From positions 310,001 through 374,000 of the forward strand of contig NZ_NNRI01000001.1 of the NCBI RefSeq assembly GCF_002270415.1: DNA of 64,000 nt. Direction: 5' to 3'. The position numbers were made by a program, and so were the translations under genes. The notes beneath the pieces are model-generated. The model made no database searches, was not told the DNA's origin, and saw only the letters and a program-made list of their open reading frames with translations. This document shows, in pieces, positions 53,139 through 61,915 of this stretch; within the stretch, counting starts at the first letter, position 1, and each line of letters starts with the position of its first letter. Source of the DNA: Mesorhizobium sophorae. Its GTDB lineage: Bacteria > Pseudomonadota > Alphaproteobacteria > Rhizobiales > Rhizobiaceae.

Positions 53139-54464
53139 TCACAGCCTCTTTTCGACGAGCACCTCGACGCGGCGGTTCAAGGCCCGCCCCTCGCGCGTGC
53201 TGTCGGTGGCCACTGGATCGGTGGCTGCGCGGCCCTCGGAACGGACGCGATCCTGCGGCACTCCGTTCTGGACCAGCATGTCGGCAATCGTCTGGGCGCG
53301 AGCCTCGGACAGTCGCTGGTTGGTCGACAGCGGATTGGTCTTCTGCAGCGGAACGCTGTCCGTATGACCGATCACCGTGATCTTTCCGATGAGCTCCTGA
53401 TTGGCGAGGATCACCTTGGCGATCGACCCGATCAGGGGCTCGAAGCCCTCGGTCAGTTGTGGCCGCGACGACTGGAACAGTTCGGGGTTGGAGGCCTGGA
53501 TGATCAGCTTGGCCACCGAAACGCTTTCGGTACCGCTGAGGGCGGATTTCAACTCGGCCGGCGCCCCGGCCTGAAATTCCGGCAACAGCGCAAAATCCAC
53601 TTTCTCCGGCGGCGGTGCATCGACCTTGGGCGATGCCCGGGTGATGTCGCCACGTGCAGGCGGCGGCAACGCGCGAACAAGCGCGGAAAGCTCGACCGCC
53701 TGGCTGCTCAGTCCCGTCGAGAGCCCGACATGGACTGCCGTGGCGATGACCGCCGCACCGAGCGCCATGACCCAGATCGGAACGATGAAGCGCTGCGGCT
53801 CGTCGGATGCGATCACGCCCTTCCAGTTTGGCGACAAGGGCGCGCCTTCGGCATCGACATCGCGCAAGAAGCGTGCCGCCGCCACGCGAACGGCATTGAT
53901 CGAGCGGTCGCCTGACCGGTTTGCCACACGATATTTGCCACGGAAGCCAAGCGCCAGGCAGTGATACTGCAGCTCCAGCAATTCGCGATCCCGGTTCGGA
54001 TGGCGCTCGAGCTCGTCGAGACGTGTGAAGAACTGCGTTCCGGCATCGACATCGCCGCGCAGCATGACCACGAGCGGCTGCCGCGGCCAGGCGCTGGCCC
54101 CGCCCCATGGCGTGTTCAGGGCCAGGTCGTCGAGCAGCGCCGCCACGACCCATGCTGCCTGGTCGGCCCGCTCCATTGAGGATCCCGCCGTCATTGCCGT
54201 GTCGCGGGCCCGCACCAGTTCTTCGAGCAACCGGGTACGCAGTGCTTCCGGATTGTCCGGCGCCAGCGCGCTTTCAAGTTCGGGAGCGAACTCGAGCAAA
54301 GGCGCGAATGCGTTGACGAGCGCGTTCGGGTGGGTGCGGGATCGCTTGACCACCGCGCCCGGCAAGAGTGGCGCCATGGGCCGCGGCATCGGCGCGCCGG
54401 TCAATCGAATACGAGTGCGTTCGCGATCCTCCGACAGTCCGAAAGGATCATCGCGGCTCATCAT
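53139..54464 (-). CDS. tssL: T6SS TssL (DotU/ImpK) with C-terminal OmpA domain, copy 2
   Basis: 441 aa. It opens MMSRDDPFGLSEDRERTRI; the DotU domain spans about 45-215 (LLELQYHCLALGFRGKYRV), one membrane span is at about 225-248, and an OmpA domain covers about 325-441 (VIGHTDSVPL, NRRVEVLVEKRL). It starts 1 base behind tssK; a second ATG at 54461 is equally possible. With tssK and tssM it forms the membrane-complex end of the operon. Confidence 0.94.
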   Translation of the reverse strand: MMSRDDPFGLSEDRERTRIRLTGAPMPRPMAPLLPGAVVKRSRTHPNALVNAFAPLLEFAPELESALAPDNPEALRTRLLEELVRARDTAMTAGSSMERADQAAWVVAALLDDLALNTPWGGASAWPRQPLVVMLRGDVDAGTQFFTRLDELERHPNRDRELLELQYHCLALGFRGKYRVANRSGDRSINAVRVAAARFLRDVDAEGAPLSPNWKGVIASDEPQRFIVPIWVMALGAAVIATAVHVGLSTGLSSQAVELSALVRALPPPARGDITRASPKVDAPPPEKVDFALLPEFQAGAPAELKSALSGTESVSVAKLIIQASNPELFQSSRPQLTEGFEPLIGSIAKVILANQELIGKITVIGHTDSVPLQKTNPLSTNQRLSEARAQTIADMLVQNGVPQDRVRSEGRAATDPVATDSTREGRALNRRVEVLVEKRL

Positions 54465-54465
54465 C

Positions 54466-55800
54466 TCACCTGTTCACCGAATAGCAGTCCACCTGCGGCT
54501 CGCTTGGCAACACGCCCGAAACGCCGATGACGAAGCCGGGAGCATCGAGCAGCGACGCCCAGTACTCGCTCTTCTGGTCCAGCTCGAGGCATAGCCGATC
54601 GCCATCGTAAGGGATTTCGCGCGGCTGCGAATGAAGCGGTTTAAGCGGAATGCCGGGCAAGCGCGATTTCCACAGGCCCTCGAACTGGTCGGCCGAGCCG
54701 ACGGTCGCCTGGTTGACGAATATCTTGCGCAGCGCGTCCTCCGACAGCTCCGAACCGACCCGGATGACGATCCGGCTGGCCACCAGCAGCTTCGGGTTGT
54801 CGATGCGGATTTTCCAGACATTGGTCGAATGCCTCATGACCGGCAGCGCACGCGATTTCGGCTCGATGTAACGCAGGCTGAGGATGAGCGAGCGCAGCGC
54901 ATCCGCCAGCGCCGAATAGGCGGGGCCAGGGGCCATGTGATCGTAGGCCGGCAACTCGCCCAGCCGCCGCGCGCTCGATCCGTAGGTGGCCATCGAACCG
55001 GCAAGCCCGGCTAGCTCCAGGTAAAGCTCGGCCGGATGGAAGACATCTTGGGCCAGTATGTGGGCCAGCCGCGGGCGCGCCGCATTGGCGAGATTGAGCA
55101 TCAGCAGATCTTCGACGCTGCGCCCAGGCCCACCCATGACCATCTTGCCATGCGCCTCGGCGATCTGGTCGAGACCGGTGACAACTTCCAGCAGCAATTG
55201 CCGATACCAGGCCACCGCGCCGGTAATCAGTGTCGGTGGCAGGAAGGTCTCGTCCAGGGAGACGCCGCCATCGGCTCGAACGCCCTTGAGGTCGGCTATC
55301 GGCAAGGCCGTGTAGCCACCGACCGACTTGCCGGGTGCAAGCAGCAGCGCCTGCGGGCGGGCGATTTCGATTTCTTCAGGGTCTGAACCGCCCTGGACGG
55401 CGTCACGCACCGAAACGATCCGTCCATGATATCGGGCTCCCGAGGCTGCGGCGTGCGCCGGATCGAAGCCGACACCGCCGGCAGGCTCCAGCGGCAAGGC
55501 GACCAGCACCGGTCCGGCGCCCGTGTCCGGGGTCACCGGCAGCGGTCTCGGCGCGTCCATCATGTCTGGGATGGAAAAAGGCGTTCCATCCGGGAAGATG
55601 CCCCGTGCGGACAGGATCGAAATCTGGCCGGCGTCCAGCAATGCCTGGTCCAGCGTCAGCTGTTGAAAGCCGAAGGTATGCAGTTGCCCGGCCTGCAACG
55701 CGCCGCGCACCGTCGCCTCGAAGAAGCGATCCTGCTGCTGGAAATGCTGGGTCCGCAGGAAAAGCCCCTCGGACCATAGCACCCTGTTTGCATCGCTCAT
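54466..55800 (-). CDS. tssK: T6SS baseplate connector TssK
   Basis: 444 aa, normal for TssK, which joins the baseplate to TssL/TssM. The N-terminal motif VLWSEGLFLRTQHFQQQDR is diagnostic. Other conserved parts are VVTGLDQIAEAHGKMVMGG, HPAELYLELAGLAG and ELPAYDH. It lies 39 bases behind tssJ in the main operon. Confidence 0.95.
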   Translation of the reverse strand: MSDANRVLWSEGLFLRTQHFQQQDRFFEATVRGALQAGQLHTFGFQQLTLDQALLDAGQISILSARGIFPDGTPFSIPDMMDAPRPLPVTPDTGAGPVLVALPLEPAGGVGFDPAHAAASGARYHGRIVSVRDAVQGGSDPEEIEIARPQALLLAPGKSVGGYTALPIADLKGVRADGGVSLDETFLPPTLITGAVAWYRQLLLEVVTGLDQIAEAHGKMVMGGPGRSVEDLLMLNLANAARPRLAHILAQDVFHPAELYLELAGLAGSMATYGSSARRLGELPAYDHMAPGPAYSALADALRSLILSLRYIEPKSRALPVMRHSTNVWKIRIDNPKLLVASRIVIRVGSELSEDALRKIFVNQATVGSADQFEGLWKSRLPGIPLKPLHSQPREIPYDGDRLCLELDQKSEYWASLLDAPGFVIGVSGVLPSEPQVDCYSVNR

Positions 55801-55839
55801 GCCGCTGCTCTCTGCATTGAGCTCCCCTTGCCTTGGCTG

Positions 55840-56292
55840 CTAGGCGGAAATGCCGCCGCTGCCAAGCGTGACGTTGATCGTGAATTTCGATCCCGGCGAT
55901 ACCGACTTGGTTGTCCGCCAGTTCCTGCCGCCAGGCTCGCGGATCAGTGCTACGAAGCCCAGCGCCGTCGCGTCCGGCTCGACGGTGATGGTTTTGGATG
56001 CGGATTTCCCCGGCCCGACAGCGATCTGGTCGGACCCGATAAGATCGCCTGCCAGCGCCGTGCCGGCATCCCCCTGTAGTGCAAAATAGTCGGCGGAATT
56101 GAATTTGCCGGCGCTTTTCAGCCGCATCACGAGAACCGTCACCGGCCGATCGCCGCCACCTGGTCCTGCGTTCATGCCGGCCCCGCCGGTCACGTTGACG
56201 GTGATCACCGATGGCTTTGGCGGACCACTCTGGCAGGCCGCAAGCAACCCCGTCGCGCCCAGGGCAACGACAAATTCACGTCGATCGATCAT
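55840..56292 (-). CDS. tssJ: T6SS outer-membrane lipoprotein TssJ
   Basis: 150 aa. The lipobox LLAAC places the acylated Cys near residue 20. The mature part has the TssJ beta-sandwich pattern (RPVTVLVMRLKSAGKFNSADYFAL, ALGFVALIREPGGRNW). It binds the TssM periplasmic domain at the outer membrane. The signal begins MIDRREFVVALGA, with a twin-arginine-like RREF, unusual for TssJ. It lies 3 bases behind the FHA gene. Confidence 0.9.
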   Translation of the reverse strand: MIDRREFVVALGATGLLAACQSGPPKPSVITVNVTGGAGMNAGPGGGDRPVTVLVMRLKSAGKFNSADYFALQGDAGTALAGDLIGSDQIAVGPGKSASKTITVEPDATALGFVALIREPGGRNWRTTKSVSPGSKFTINVTLGSGGISA

Positions 56293-56295
56293 CTC

Positions 56296-57765
56296 TCACT
56301 CCTCCTCGTAAGCATCCCGAAAATCAGCGCCGATTTCGCCAAGGAAGCTTTTTTCCGCGCTCTCGGCGATTTCACGATGGCGTTTCTGATAAAGCTCCCA
56401 CAGCTTGGCGCCGCGCCCGCCCGAAAGCAGGGTGCCGATTGCCGAATTCGATTTCAGCTCTTCCTCGATCTCGGCCGGGTCAAAACGGTCGATCATCCGC
56501 CGCAAGGCGGCCTGTATGCCGCGCCAGGCGCGCACGTGATGTTGCGCGAGATCGCGGACCGCGTCGGCGATTGCCGCTTCGCCGGCGAGAAATCCCGGGC
56601 TGCGCTCGGCGATAAGCGTGACGATGGCATCATCGACCGTTGGCAGAAACTTGAGCGGATTGACCTCGGAGGCTCCGACCATGGTTTGCGCGACGCGGGC
56701 GTTTCCCTTTTCCTCGGCCCGTTTGCGCAGAAGCTGCATCAGGCCTTCCATCATCAGCCGATACTCGCGGCCAAACTTCTCCATTTCCGCGATGCTGTCG
56801 CGTCCGGGGAAATCGGCTTCCTCGACGCCCATCCCGTGCAGGAATGCCGAGCGAAGCGCCGACTCCCCCGGCTGCGGCGCGGCGGGCGGGCGGGCGGGTT
56901 TGGCAGCAGCGACCGCACGTGGTGGGGGAGGGGTATCCGCCGCTTGCACGGGCAAATCCCAGGGATTGGCGGATTGGGGTCGTTGGGCGGCGCGCTCGCG
57001 CTGTCCGGTCGAGCCGGCGCCGTTTGCCGAACTGGGCACTGCCGCCGGTCCGAAACCAAAATCATCATTGAAATCGGGTGGCTTTCCGGCAGTTGGTTCG
57101 GCTCCACGGCTTGGGGATGGCGCCGGCTCGAGGCTGAATGGGTCCGCCAGGTTCGCAGCACCGCTCGGCTCGAGAAAAGGGGCGGCGTTTCTCGACACAG
57201 GCGTTGCAACCGGATCGAGGCTGAACGGGTCATCGAAAGCAGGTGAGTTGCGCTGGGATGCGGCACGCTCGAACGCGCCCGGAGCCGGCTGCTCGAACGG
57301 GTTCGGCAGGTCGGCCGGACGTGGCCGTCGCGGCTCTTCTTCGACCTTGGCGGAAAAGAAGTCATCGCGGCCGATACTCACCGGTGCCCGAGATGGCTGC
57401 GGTACGCGTTCGGGAACCGGCTGGCCGGCTGCGGGTGCTTGAGCGACCGGCGTTTGCAGGTCGACATAGACGATGTAGTCGCCCAGCCTCAGCCGCATGC
57501 CGCTTTGCAGGCGCGCCGACTTGCCGGCGCCGAGCGGGCTGTCAGAGCCGTTTATGAACAATCCGCTGCTCGACGTGTCGGTGACGAAATATCCGTCTCG
57601 CCCGCCAGAAATCTTGCAGTGAGCCCGCGAAACGAACATGTCGGGATCGTCGATCTGCCAGCCCGCATCGGCGCTGCGGCCGATCACCAGCTCACCCTCG
57701 TCCAGCCGGGTCTGCCGTACCGCCTGGGTGCGTGGCCCTTGCTCCAGCGTCAGCAGCAGACTCAT
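56296..57765 (-). CDS. tagH: T6SS FHA-domain protein (TagH/Fha), copy 2
   Basis: 489 aa from ATG 57765, which overlaps the tssG stop as ATGA. The FHA domain covers residues 1-105 with GR (29-30), SRAHC (46-50) and SSSGLFING (65-73). A 200-residue Pro/Ala/Phe-rich disordered linker with repeated DPFSLDP/DPFSLEP segments follows, then the type VI FHA-associated domain (NPLKFLPTVDDAIVTLI). The linker is much longer than in copy 1 at 38362 and may carry phosphorylation sites. Confidence 0.92.
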   Translation of the reverse strand: MSLLLTLEQGPRTQAVRQTRLDEGELVIGRSADAGWQIDDPDMFVSRAHCKISGGRDGYFVTDTSSSGLFINGSDSPLGAGKSARLQSGMRLRLGDYIVYVDLQTPVAQAPAAGQPVPERVPQPSRAPVSIGRDDFFSAKVEEEPRRPRPADLPNPFEQPAPGAFERAASQRNSPAFDDPFSLDPVATPVSRNAAPFLEPSGAANLADPFSLEPAPSPSRGAEPTAGKPPDFNDDFGFGPAAVPSSANGAGSTGQRERAAQRPQSANPWDLPVQAADTPPPPRAVAAAKPARPPAAPQPGESALRSAFLHGMGVEEADFPGRDSIAEMEKFGREYRLMMEGLMQLLRKRAEEKGNARVAQTMVGASEVNPLKFLPTVDDAIVTLIAERSPGFLAGEAAIADAVRDLAQHHVRAWRGIQAALRRMIDRFDPAEIEEELKSNSAIGTLLSGGRGAKLWELYQKRHREIAESAEKSFLGEIGADFRDAYEEE

Positions 57766-58829
57766 GCCGCGACCCCCGCGATTTCCGGCCGCCATCCGAC
57801 GATTGTCCGCAGCCGCATGTCGTCAGCATCGCCCCTTTCGGCGGGCCGCGCAAGCCAGGTGGTTCGGCCGAGCTGTGCCGATCCGATACGCGGCGGCGGC
57901 ACTGCTTCGCACGCAAGCACGATGCGCAGGTCGACGTCGAGCGATTCCCCGATCATGTCGCGAACGGCCTGTTTGAACAGTTTGAGTCGCTGGCCGCCAG
58001 GCAGGAAGGCCTTGAAGTCCTCGTACCCCAGCGGGCCGACGCGCAGTTCGATCCTGCTCTGGCGGTTGAAAACCCGCGGGCCGATCGTCGCCCCCCGGCC
58101 GAGCCCCGCATAGGCCTTTGCAAGGCGGGTCTGGAGGCCGGTCGGCACGGTTATCCAGGCAGCGATGAACTCCCTGATCTGCACGGGCACCTTGAATGCT
58201 TCCGCCAGGAACAGTGTCAGCCGTTCCGGGCCGTCGACCTGGCTGGCGAGCGAAGCCGCCTGGCGAAGCTTTACCGTATCGAGATCGGCGTCCTGGGTGC
58301 CGGGAAGTCCGATCCCAGCCATCGCTTCCAGCATAGCGCGAACACGTCCGCCGACCGCGCGTTCGACCTGTACGGCCGGATGCGCGTCCGCCCACGCCCG
58401 GTAGTAGAGGGCAATCATGCGGTGCTGCAGAATGTTGACGAAGTCCACGAACGTCGTGTCGCTGGTCAGCTGTGCGTCGGTGCCGGCGAACCAGCGCTGC
58501 GACAGGCGGTCGAGCACCCAGCGCGTCAGATGCAGCGGCATGGGACCCTCGGGTCCCAGCAGGCCAAGATTTGCAACCGTGACCCGGGCTGGCGTCTCGC
58601 CATCGGCTTCGCGGAACTGAACCAGGTCCCGCGCCGAAAAGGCGAGGCGCACATGCTGGCCGAGCCGTGCCGGCTCACGGTCGGGGCGGCCGGAATGGCC
58701 GAACAGACCGCTCCGCTGTTCGAGACGGCGCAGCAGTTCGAAGAAGTCGAACGTCTCGGACAGACCTTCGACCCGGTTCGGGCTGGGCTGGTCTAGATCA
58801 GGTAGCGATTGCCGGGCGTCATCGGCCAT
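57762..58829 (-). CDS. tssG: T6SS baseplate protein TssG
   Basis: 355 aa, normal length. Diagnostic are TFDFFELLRRLEQRSG near the start and NLGLLGPEGPMPLHLTRWVL, then FVDFVNILQHRMIALYYRAWADAHP. TssG forms the baseplate wedge with TssF2 and TssE. Its start overlaps the end of tssF by 37 bases; the overlap is open in both frames. Confidence 0.94.
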   Translation of the reverse strand: MADDARQSLPDLDQPSPNRVEGLSETFDFFELLRRLEQRSGLFGHSGRPDREPARLGQHVRLAFSARDLVQFREADGETPARVTVANLGLLGPEGPMPLHLTRWVLDRLSQRWFAGTDAQLTSDTTFVDFVNILQHRMIALYYRAWADAHPAVQVERAVGGRVRAMLEAMAGIGLPGTQDADLDTVKLRQAASLASQVDGPERLTLFLAEAFKVPVQIREFIAAWITVPTGLQTRLAKAYAGLGRGATIGPRVFNRQSRIELRVGPLGYEDFKAFLPGGQRLKLFKQAVRDMIGESLDVDLRIVLACEAVPPPRIGSAQLGRTTWLARPAERGDADDMRLRTIVGWRPEIAGVAA

Positions 58830-60667
58830 GGCACATCCTCCTGCTTCTGCAGCAGCCGCGTGCGGGTTCGCACGAAGCCGTTTATTCCGGCGTGGCGGGC
58901 AAACAGCCGCGCCAGCAAGGCCGAAAGCAGCAAGGTGCTTTGGCCGGCCAGGACCGATTGATCAACGTGCAACGTCACTTCGGTGCCGCGTCCGAAGCAC
59001 ATCGGCCCATCGATCTGCAGCCGTTCGATGACCGGCTGCGAGTCGATACGCACGATCGAATGCACATTGCGCGCAAGGCTCGGATCGCCGCGATCGGCAT
59101 AGAGGTCGAGCAGAGCATGCAGAGGGTCGATGCCGCGGCCTTCCTTGGCAAGGCTGAGGAAGTTGAGCGCGAGCTGCGCCACCAGCCTCCAGGCAAGATC
59201 GTCGGCCCGCGATTCACCGTCGGCCCCAGCCGGCAGTGCCGCGGGGATGGCCGGCTGTGGTGGACGCAGCGCGCCAAGCAGCCTGACAGTTTCGACCGGG
59301 TCGCCGGCCTCCAACGTCAATGTCGGATTGTCATCGAGGATCGGCAGGTCACGATTGGTGCAAAGCGCCATGACGTCGAGACGCTTGAGCGGCCGGTTCG
59401 CCGGGCTTGCGAGCGGCCGGGATATGGCCAGGAAAACGTCATCCCCGGTGTATGACGTTCGGGTCAGTCCGTCGCGCCGCTCCTCCTCCGTCGCCCGGCG
59501 TGGGCGCCGCTCAGTTGAATAGACCCAGCCACTGCCGCGGTTCTGCCCCAGGCTGAAGAGTTCGGGGATTTCGGCGTCGTTGCCTTCTGTGTCGGCATCC
59601 TCCACGCGGATGACCCGGTAGATTTCGAAGTCGCGCGCCCGCGTTCGGTCTGCATGCAACACCTGCCGCGTCCGGCGCGCATCGACCTCGATGACGTTGC
59701 ACTCACGCTCGAACAGATTGATGATCGGCGTTGCGAAAAGTTCGAAGTCCGCCGGTGTCAGGTCGGCAAGTTCGGGCACCGCACGTCTGAACAAGAAGAT
59801 GATCTCGAGCCCGGCGGCGCATCGGCGCACGACGGGCTGAAGCCCGGAAACCCGCGCATAGTGAAAGCGCTCGGGCATCATGAAATATTCGCGCAGCAGA
59901 CGGTACCCCTCGAATGTCGGACGGGTACGAGGCATCAGGGCCTCGTCGTCGCTGATGCCGACCATTTCGGGTGCCGGCAGGGGCGACAACGGGTTGGTCT
60001 TGCCTTCCGGGCGTGCGCCAACGGCCGAGCAGGCGCCGAAAATCGCATCGAACAGGAGCGGCGCCTTGGTGCGTCCAGCAAAATAGAGGTCGAGCCGGTC
60101 GAGCGCCAGTTCGTCGAGCCTGCCTTTTCCGGTTCGGGCCAGTACGATGCGGAGCGCCGCCGCGCCGCCGCCGCCGCCGATCGGCCCTATGCCGGCCATG
60201 GCCAGCGCGCTGCGATCCTGGAAATAGCTGACCGAAGTGACCGCTATCGGCCATAGGGTCATTTCTTGCGCGGTGGAGAACGTGCAGCGCGTCGACAGGC
60301 CTGGCTGCAGGCTGGAAACCAGCCGCGTGTTACGCTTGACGACGTGGCCGGCGAGCATGGTCTGGACCTGCTGGCCGGGTTTCAGCACCGCCATCGCCGT
60401 TGCCGGCGCCGGCGTGACCAGATCGGGATAGAGAACCTCGAGCACGCTGCGTGAAAATCGCGAGCGCTCGGCATCGACCTTCAGCCGGGTGCGCGCGGCA
60501 AGGAAGGCGACGCCGTCCAGCAGTCGCTCGACATACGGGTCCGGACATGGGACCGTATCGAGGGAGAGGTTGCGCGCCACCGCCGGATGCATATCGGCAA
60601 ATTCCGCCGCGAGGCCACGGATATGGGTCAGTTCCTCCTCGTAATATTCGACGAAGACCCGATCCAT
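58793..60667 (-). CDS. tssF: T6SS baseplate protein TssF
   Basis: 624 aa. The opening FVEYYEEELTHIRGLAAEFADMHP and PDPYVERLLDGVAFLAARTRLKVD are classic TssF. Further conserved blocks are EFINLFERECNVIEVDARR-like (NLFERECNVIEVD) and the C-terminal HVDQSVLAGQSTLLLSALLARLF. The start is 1 base behind the tssE stop, showing coupling. Confidence 0.95.
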   Translation of the reverse strand: MDRVFVEYYEEELTHIRGLAAEFADMHPAVARNLSLDTVPCPDPYVERLLDGVAFLAARTRLKVDAERSRFSRSVLEVLYPDLVTPAPATAMAVLKPGQQVQTMLAGHVVKRNTRLVSSLQPGLSTRCTFSTAQEMTLWPIAVTSVSYFQDRSALAMAGIGPIGGGGGAAALRIVLARTGKGRLDELALDRLDLYFAGRTKAPLLFDAIFGACSAVGARPEGKTNPLSPLPAPEMVGISDDEALMPRTRPTFEGYRLLREYFMMPERFHYARVSGLQPVVRRCAAGLEIIFLFRRAVPELADLTPADFELFATPIINLFERECNVIEVDARRTRQVLHADRTRARDFEIYRVIRVEDADTEGNDAEIPELFSLGQNRGSGWVYSTERRPRRATEEERRDGLTRTSYTGDDVFLAISRPLASPANRPLKRLDVMALCTNRDLPILDDNPTLTLEAGDPVETVRLLGALRPPQPAIPAALPAGADGESRADDLAWRLVAQLALNFLSLAKEGRGIDPLHALLDLYADRGDPSLARNVHSIVRIDSQPVIERLQIDGPMCFGRGTEVTLHVDQSVLAGQSTLLLSALLARLFARHAGINGFVRTRTRLLQKQEDVPWPMTPGNRYLI

Positions 60668-60668
60668 C

Positions 60669-61430
60669 TCAGGCGTCCCTAATTTCGGTCCGCGCCAAGC
60701 CGTTATCGAGATTGATCGTGGTGCGCAGGCGCATGCGTTCCGGCGTCGGCGTCATGATCAGCACGGCGTCTATCTCGATCTTCAGGCCAACGGTCTTGTC
60801 GCCAAGGGTGACCGTAACCGTTGTTGCTCTCTCCCTGAGGCGAGGCTCGAAGGTGGCGAGCACCGCGCGGATCTCACGCGCCAGCACGTCGCGATCAAAG
60901 TCGCGGGACGACCGGCCCGAGAAGGAAGGCACGCCGTAATTGACCACGCTTCGACGCACCTCTGGAAAATCGGCGAGCGAAGGTGGATTGTCCGACACCT
61001 GTTCGTTTTCCAGATCGGAAAGCAACGGTGTGGCCTCGAAGCGCTCGGTGTTGAAGAGCGCCTCGATGTCACGCCGCACCGCTTCCCTGAGCACGCGAGC
61101 CGAAACCACCACGCCGCGGCTTTCGATCTCGACGCGGTGCTGGGTCTGAAAGGCCAATCGATGCAGTCGCCGTTTTTGATCGGGTGTCAGCTCCGCATCG
61201 GCGTCTATGGTGCGCGCACTGCCGGCGACGAGTGTGTCGAGACGGTCCGCGCCAAGCTCGTCGAGCAAGACATGGCGCAGCCCGTCTATCTCCGAAGTCA
61301 GGCCCGGCAGGTCATTGACGAGGCGATCCCAAAGTGAAGGCTGGACGGCCTCGCTTTTTGCCCGCAAGCTGCCGGTAGTCTGCTGCTTGCCCGCGCCGGG
61401 TCGCCGAACCTCACTTGCCGACATAGACAT
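60669..61430 (-). CDS. tssE: T6SS baseplate protein TssE (gp25-like) with long N-terminal extension
   Basis: About 253 aa from ATG 61430 (or 251 from ATG 61424); most TssE proteins have about 140-170. The gp25 domain occupies the C-terminal half (VLREAVRRDIEALFNTERFEATP, EVRRSVVNYGVPSFSG, LREIRAVLATFEPRL-like). The N-terminal 110 residues contain WDRLVNDLPGL and a helical segment with DELGADRLDTLV that I do not recognise. The start lies within the end of hcp (about 20-base overlap). Confidence 0.88.
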   Translation of the reverse strand: MSMSASEVRRPGAGKQQTTGSLRAKSEAVQPSLWDRLVNDLPGLTSEIDGLRHVLLDELGADRLDTLVAGSARTIDADAELTPDQKRRLHRLAFQTQHRVEIESRGVVVSARVLREAVRRDIEALFNTERFEATPLLSDLENEQVSDNPPSLADFPEVRRSVVNYGVPSFSGRSSRDFDRDVLAREIRAVLATFEPRLRERATTVTVTLGDKTVGLKIEIDAVLIMTPTPERMRLRTTINLDNGLARTEIRDA

Positions 61431-61866
61431 CCATTTCGGCTTCATCATTGCCGTCATAGACGAACTTGATCTTCTTGTAGGCGAAGCTGACCTCTTCCTG
61501 GATCAGGTCTTCCTCGTCCGGCGCCTGCGACATGTCGTATTCCATGATCGAGGCGTCGGTGAGGGTGACGACCAGGTAATCCTTGGTCTCGCCATCGATG
61601 GTCCGCCGTGCCGAGAACACCACCTCGTCCAGGGCCTTGTTCTCGAACAAAGCCTTCTTCAGGTAGGGCGAGGATTTGTCGTAATGTTTGATGAACTTGA
61701 TCATGCCCATGGACACGCGGCCACGGCGTGAGAGCGAATTCGGATCATAAGGTGCGACCATCTTGTAGTCGACGCCATGGATTTCGATCTCGTCATCGTG
61801 GCCGTCGCGGGTGCTCGGGCCTTTGATATCCGGAACCTTCAGAAAACCATCAATCTTCACTGGCAT
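61411..61866 (-). CDS. hcp: T6SS tube protein Hcp (TssD)
   Basis: 151 aa, a little under the usual 160-170. Hcp features are MPVKIDGFLKVPDIKG at the start, HDDEIEIHGVDYKM, SMGMIKFIKHYDKSSPYLKKAL and SFAYKKIKFVYDG. Hexamers stack to form the expelled tube. The gap of 49 bases to tssC upstream is the longest in this part of the operon. No fused toxin is present. Confidence 0.9.
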   Translation of the reverse strand: MPVKIDGFLKVPDIKGPSTRDGHDDEIEIHGVDYKMVAPYDPNSLSRRGRVSMGMIKFIKHYDKSSPYLKKALFENKALDEVVFSARRTIDGETKDYLVVTLTDASIMEYDMSQAPDEEDLIQEEVSFAYKKIKFVYDGNDEAEMDVYVGK

Positions 61867-61915
61867 TGTCTTTCTCCACCGCTTTCAAACAAAAACAAGG
61901 TCTGGTTGCTGCAAA

